A stretch of DNA of 36,304 bases from Alphaproteobacteria bacterium (GTDB lineage Bacteria; Pseudomonadota; Alphaproteobacteria; SMXQ01). Both the position numbers and the translations under genes were made by a program. The stretch spans positions 1 to 36,304 of the forward strand of contig JAURLI010000073.1 in NCBI GenBank assembly GCA_030831315.1, in the 5' to 3' direction. This document shows, in pieces, positions 33,853 to 36,304 of this stretch; positions within the stretch are counted from its first letter, which is position 1, and every line of letters starts with the position of its first letter. Below the pieces are notes generated by a model. It ran no database searches, was not told the origin of the DNA, and saw only the letters and a list, made by a program, of their open reading frames with translations.

Positions 33853-36304
33853 TTATTTTAAACGATACCGGAATAGAACGGATTTCGACTTAGATACAAA
33901 AACTTCTTCTATCGATATATTAAACTTTGTGCCCTTAATTTTCGATTTGGTATGTTTGGGATTTTTTAGAATTGCCTCAAAGTTTGGTGAATTTTTTAGA
34001 TAGGATTTTGGATAAAAACCCATTTTCGTAAACGCGATGACATGCATTTGAAAATTCCAATCATTAGGGATCGGCTCATTTCTTTTGAAACCAGCTAGGT
34101 TTAAATATTTTTTATTTGCAAATGCACAATTTCCATTTCTATCAAACGCTACAATTGGATCCGTTGAGGATTCAATAAGGAGTAAAACGAATGCGTCACG
34201 TGACGCGATTTCATTTCCTAGTACATCTGAGTCGAATGACACGTACCCGATACTTCTTTTTTTGTCGGGGCCAGGCCCGTTTGAAAAAAGAAATCTTGTT
34301 GCAAGAAATATTTTACCAGAATTTTTTTCATCGATTTCTAAAGTTTGAATTGAACTTTTTTCATTAAAAGCAAGCTGGTTTAATTCGAAAAACGCCGCAT
34401 CGGCCTTTGCCGAAATAACATTTCCGTTTTTATTTTTTCTTGTTTTGAATCTTTCATTAAATTTTTTATTTGAGAAGATAAGCTGCTGGTTTTCATCAAA
34501 TAAAGCAACCGAGCCTGGAATAGCATTTAAGAGGCCATTGATACTGTTCTCGGCGCTTAACGCTCTTTCTGTGATTGCAATTGTAAAAGTGACATCCGAG
34601 TAATTGATAACGAACCCCACGATCTCATTGTCGCGATTAATGAGAGGGGTGCAACGGCGTAACCAGTACACTCCATCTTGCGTTATTTTAAGTTCACGTT
34701 CACATGTCACCCGCGTTTTAGAAGTTCTTTTTATATCAGAGAAAAGATCTGGATCACTCACTCGACACGTAAAATCCTCTAAACAGCGCCCGACATCGGT
34801 TTGCACCACGTTAAAAATTTCTCTAATTCTAGGTGTGAATAACGATATGTTTAGGTCTTTGTCTATAAAAACAGTCGCCGTATCTGAATTTTCCATTAGA
34901 TAGAAAAGTTCAGAGGATTTTTTATTTAATTCATCAATCTTAGCTTCGTGCTCTGAGTTAACACTATACAATTCTTCATTGACAGAGTGTAATTCTTCGT
35001 TGGTTGATTGTAATTCTTCATTTGATGAAAGCAATTCTTCGTTAGTTGACTGAAGTTCTTCGTTTGTCGTTTCAAGTTCTTCAATTGTCGTTTGAAGAGT
35101 TTCTCTTGTAGATTGCAATTCACGCTCGAGCTCACTGACATGTTCTGAATTCAATGTTTTTGCGTCTGTTGCGCTAAAAGAGGGAGCTGGTGTGGTTTCG
35201 ATCGAGCTCTTTCTTTCATTAATTTCGATCAGGTATGATTTTGGTTGTTTCTGTTGAGCAGGAAGATAAAGCACCCGAATGTCGAAAATTTTTGTTTCTT
35301 TTATATGATTAAACCGGACGGAGATACCCTTCAATTCTATCTCAGGAATGTCGTCTTTTTTGATTTTATGGAACAGAGAATTAATAGCGGTTGCTAATTC
35401 TTTCCGCAAAAAATTAACCAACGAACCGCTGAATTTACCTCTCGGGGTCTCAATTAGCTCGGAAGCTGCGCCAAAAATATGGATGATTTCCAGAGAATCA
35501 TTCACAAGAAATCCGGAGGGAATGAGTTGCTCGGCAAGAGCCTCGAAGTAACGCGGATAAGATTGGAGCGTTAGATTGAAATTACTCTCAGCGCGCGATC
35601 CGGGCATTGTCATCTCGTGGCCGAAAGCCATACGTTGGCTAATTCTGGCCATGGAGTTACGCCTGTAGACTTTGAATTTCCGATCCAGTGTCGAACTGGC
35701 TTCCAAGCAGGGGTTTTCGGCGATGGTTTCACTTACACCGAGAAGCAAGACGCCGTTCAAGACTAGAGAGTATGCGAGATTGCTTATTGCCTTACTTTGG
35801 GCTTTTTGAGTGAGATAAATCAGCAGGTTCCTACAACTAACAAAATGCATCCGAGTAAAGGGCGGATCACTAAGCAGATTATGCTTTGAGAAGACAACAT
35901 TTTTGCGTAATGCCGGGGTTACTTTGTAAAAATCATCACCGGTCGCAATAAAATATTTGGTTTTTAATGCTTGCGGAAGTTTTTCTAAAGACTCCCCAGA
36001 ATAGACACCATCCGATGCCCACCGCAGTGAATCGTCATGGAGGTCGGTAGCTATTATTTTGATTTTTTTGACTGAATTCTTTATTGTTTCAAGGCCCTCA
36101 AGAATCAATATTGCAAGAGAATAAACCTCTTCGCCTGTTGAACACCCTGCAACCCAAATTCTAATTTCATCTTCATCTGCAAAAGTTGTAATTAAATAAG
36201 GAACGGTGTTATTTGCTAAATGATCGAATACATTCGGGTCACGATTAAAAGAAGTCACCCCAATTAAAAGATCTTTATAGAGGTTACTAAGTTCTTCGGG
36301 CTGC
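33853..36304 (-). CDS. CheR-type methyltransferase with coiled coil and PAS domains, N-terminus outside window
   Basis: The frame is open to the window's right edge, where it reads PEELSNLYKDLLIG then VTSFNRDPNVF, the usual CheR motif; the true start, and possibly a CheB domain, lie beyond. The visible 816 residues include the SAM site WVAGCSTGEEVYSLAI, CRNLLIYL, then a long coiled coil with repeated (T/S)NEELxS heptads, and two or more PAS domains. Such CheR-PAS or CheB-CheR-PAS fusions act with kinases that lack MCPs. No kinase motifs are seen before the stop at 33853. It is followed by the receiver and kinase genes. Confidence 0.92.
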   Translation of the reverse strand, partial: QPEELSNLYKDLLIGVTSFNRDPNVFDHLANNTVPYLITTFADEDEIRIWVAGCSTGEEVYSLAILILEGLETIKNSVKKIKIIATDLHDDSLRWASDGVYSGESLEKLPQALKTKYFIATGDDFYKVTPALRKNVVFSKHNLLSDPPFTRMHFVSCRNLLIYLTQKAQSKAISNLAYSLVLNGVLLLGVSETIAENPCLEASSTLDRKFKVYRRNSMARISQRMAFGHEMTMPGSRAESNFNLTLQSYPRYFEALAEQLIPSGFLVNDSLEIIHIFGAASELIETPRGKFSGSLVNFLRKELATAINSLFHKIKKDDIPEIELKGISVRFNHIKETKIFDIRVLYLPAQQKQPKSYLIEINERKSSIETTPAPSFSATDAKTLNSEHVSELERELQSTRETLQTTIEELETTNEELQSTNEELLSSNEELQSTNEELHSVNEELYSVNSEHEAKIDELNKKSSELFYLMENSDTATVFIDKDLNISLFTPRIREIFNVVQTDVGRCLEDFTCRVSDPDLFSDIKRTSKTRVTCERELKITQDGVYWLRRCTPLINRDNEIVGFVINYSDVTFTIAITERALSAENSINGLLNAIPGSVALFDENQQLIFSNKKFNERFKTRKNKNGNVISAKADAAFFELNQLAFNEKSSIQTLEIDEKNSGKIFLATRFLFSNGPGPDKKRSIGYVSFDSDVLGNEIASRDAFVLLLIESSTDPIVAFDRNGNCAFANKKYLNLAGFKRNEPIPNDWNFQMHVIAFTKMGFYPKSYLKNSPNFEAILKNPKHTKSKIKGTKFNISIEEVFVSKSKSVLFRYRLK
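34970..35085 (-). repeat. 21-base degenerate tandem repeat coding heptad coiled coil
   Basis: The motif AATTCTTC(A/G)TT or AGTTCTTCGTT recurs every 21 bases at 34970, 34991, 35012, 35033, 35054 and 35075. Each unit encodes a seven-residue (T/S)NEEL(Q/H/L)S block of the coiled coil. It is a coding repeat, not a CRISPR array; copies differ at silent and coding sites. Confidence 0.85.

Noticed and set aside
34970-35085. Regular 21-base repeats as a CRISPR array
   Set aside because: The units are adjacent, degenerate and in frame with a heptad coiled coil; there are no unique spacers or cas genes.

Overview
The window is a GC-rich segment of about 30 kb joined to an AT-rich block of about 6 kb. 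It looks like an alphaproteobacterial chromosome or metagenome contig. An Usg-family protein, a monofunctional formate-tetrahydrofolate ligase, many class-1 substrate-binding proteins and the codon bias all fit that group; the exact order is not resolved. Most of the window reads as a catabolic and uptake island for an unidentified organic compound, probably aromatic or lignin-like by inference.

Layout. 1-1106: end of a thiolase-like gene plus its DUF35 OB-fold partner. 1252-2169: LysR regulator. 2301-11665: a one-directional run built from repeated parts: VOC-Rieske fusion, VOC dioxygenase-like protein, tandem-VOC protein, M24/creatinase-like protein, binding protein 1, a second VOC-Rieske fusion, a second VOC protein, then binding proteins 2 and 3. 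11714-15696 (minus): cupin, usg, fhs, MFS exporter. 15863-19603 (plus): amidohydrolase, SDR, aldo/keto reductase, tandem-VOC. 19628-22717 (minus): fused iron(III)-type ABC permease and an LVIVD-repeat propeller. 22718-23324: a long intergenic stretch with an AT-rich island and a large composite hairpin terminator. 23325-25667: TPP-dependent E1 alpha and beta plus a pterin carbinolamine dehydratase, with no E2 or E3. 25731-30793 (minus): TctC-type binding protein, glyoxalase I, MOSC, FkbM methyltransferase, class II aldolase, DMT transporter. 30856-36304 (minus, AT-rich): membrane histidine kinase, single-domain response regulator and a CheR-PAS protein cut by the window edge.

How the parts may work together (inference). 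Periplasmic proteins capture a substrate, a remote or missing ATPase with the fused permease imports it, and VOC-type oxygenases with Rieske electron-transfer domains cleave or hydroxylate it. The amidohydrolase, aldolase, SDR, AKR and thiolase then process fragments, while formate-tetrahydrofolate ligase could handle C1 units.

The most unusual signals are: (i) two paralogous VOC-Rieske fusions whose VOC domain has Gln in place of the usual metal-binding Glu; (ii) a small C-terminal domain with two conserved Cys shared by binding proteins of two unrelated families; (iii) an abrupt base-composition change inside an intact DMT transporter gene; (iv) a strong terminator-like structure with no gene upstream of it.
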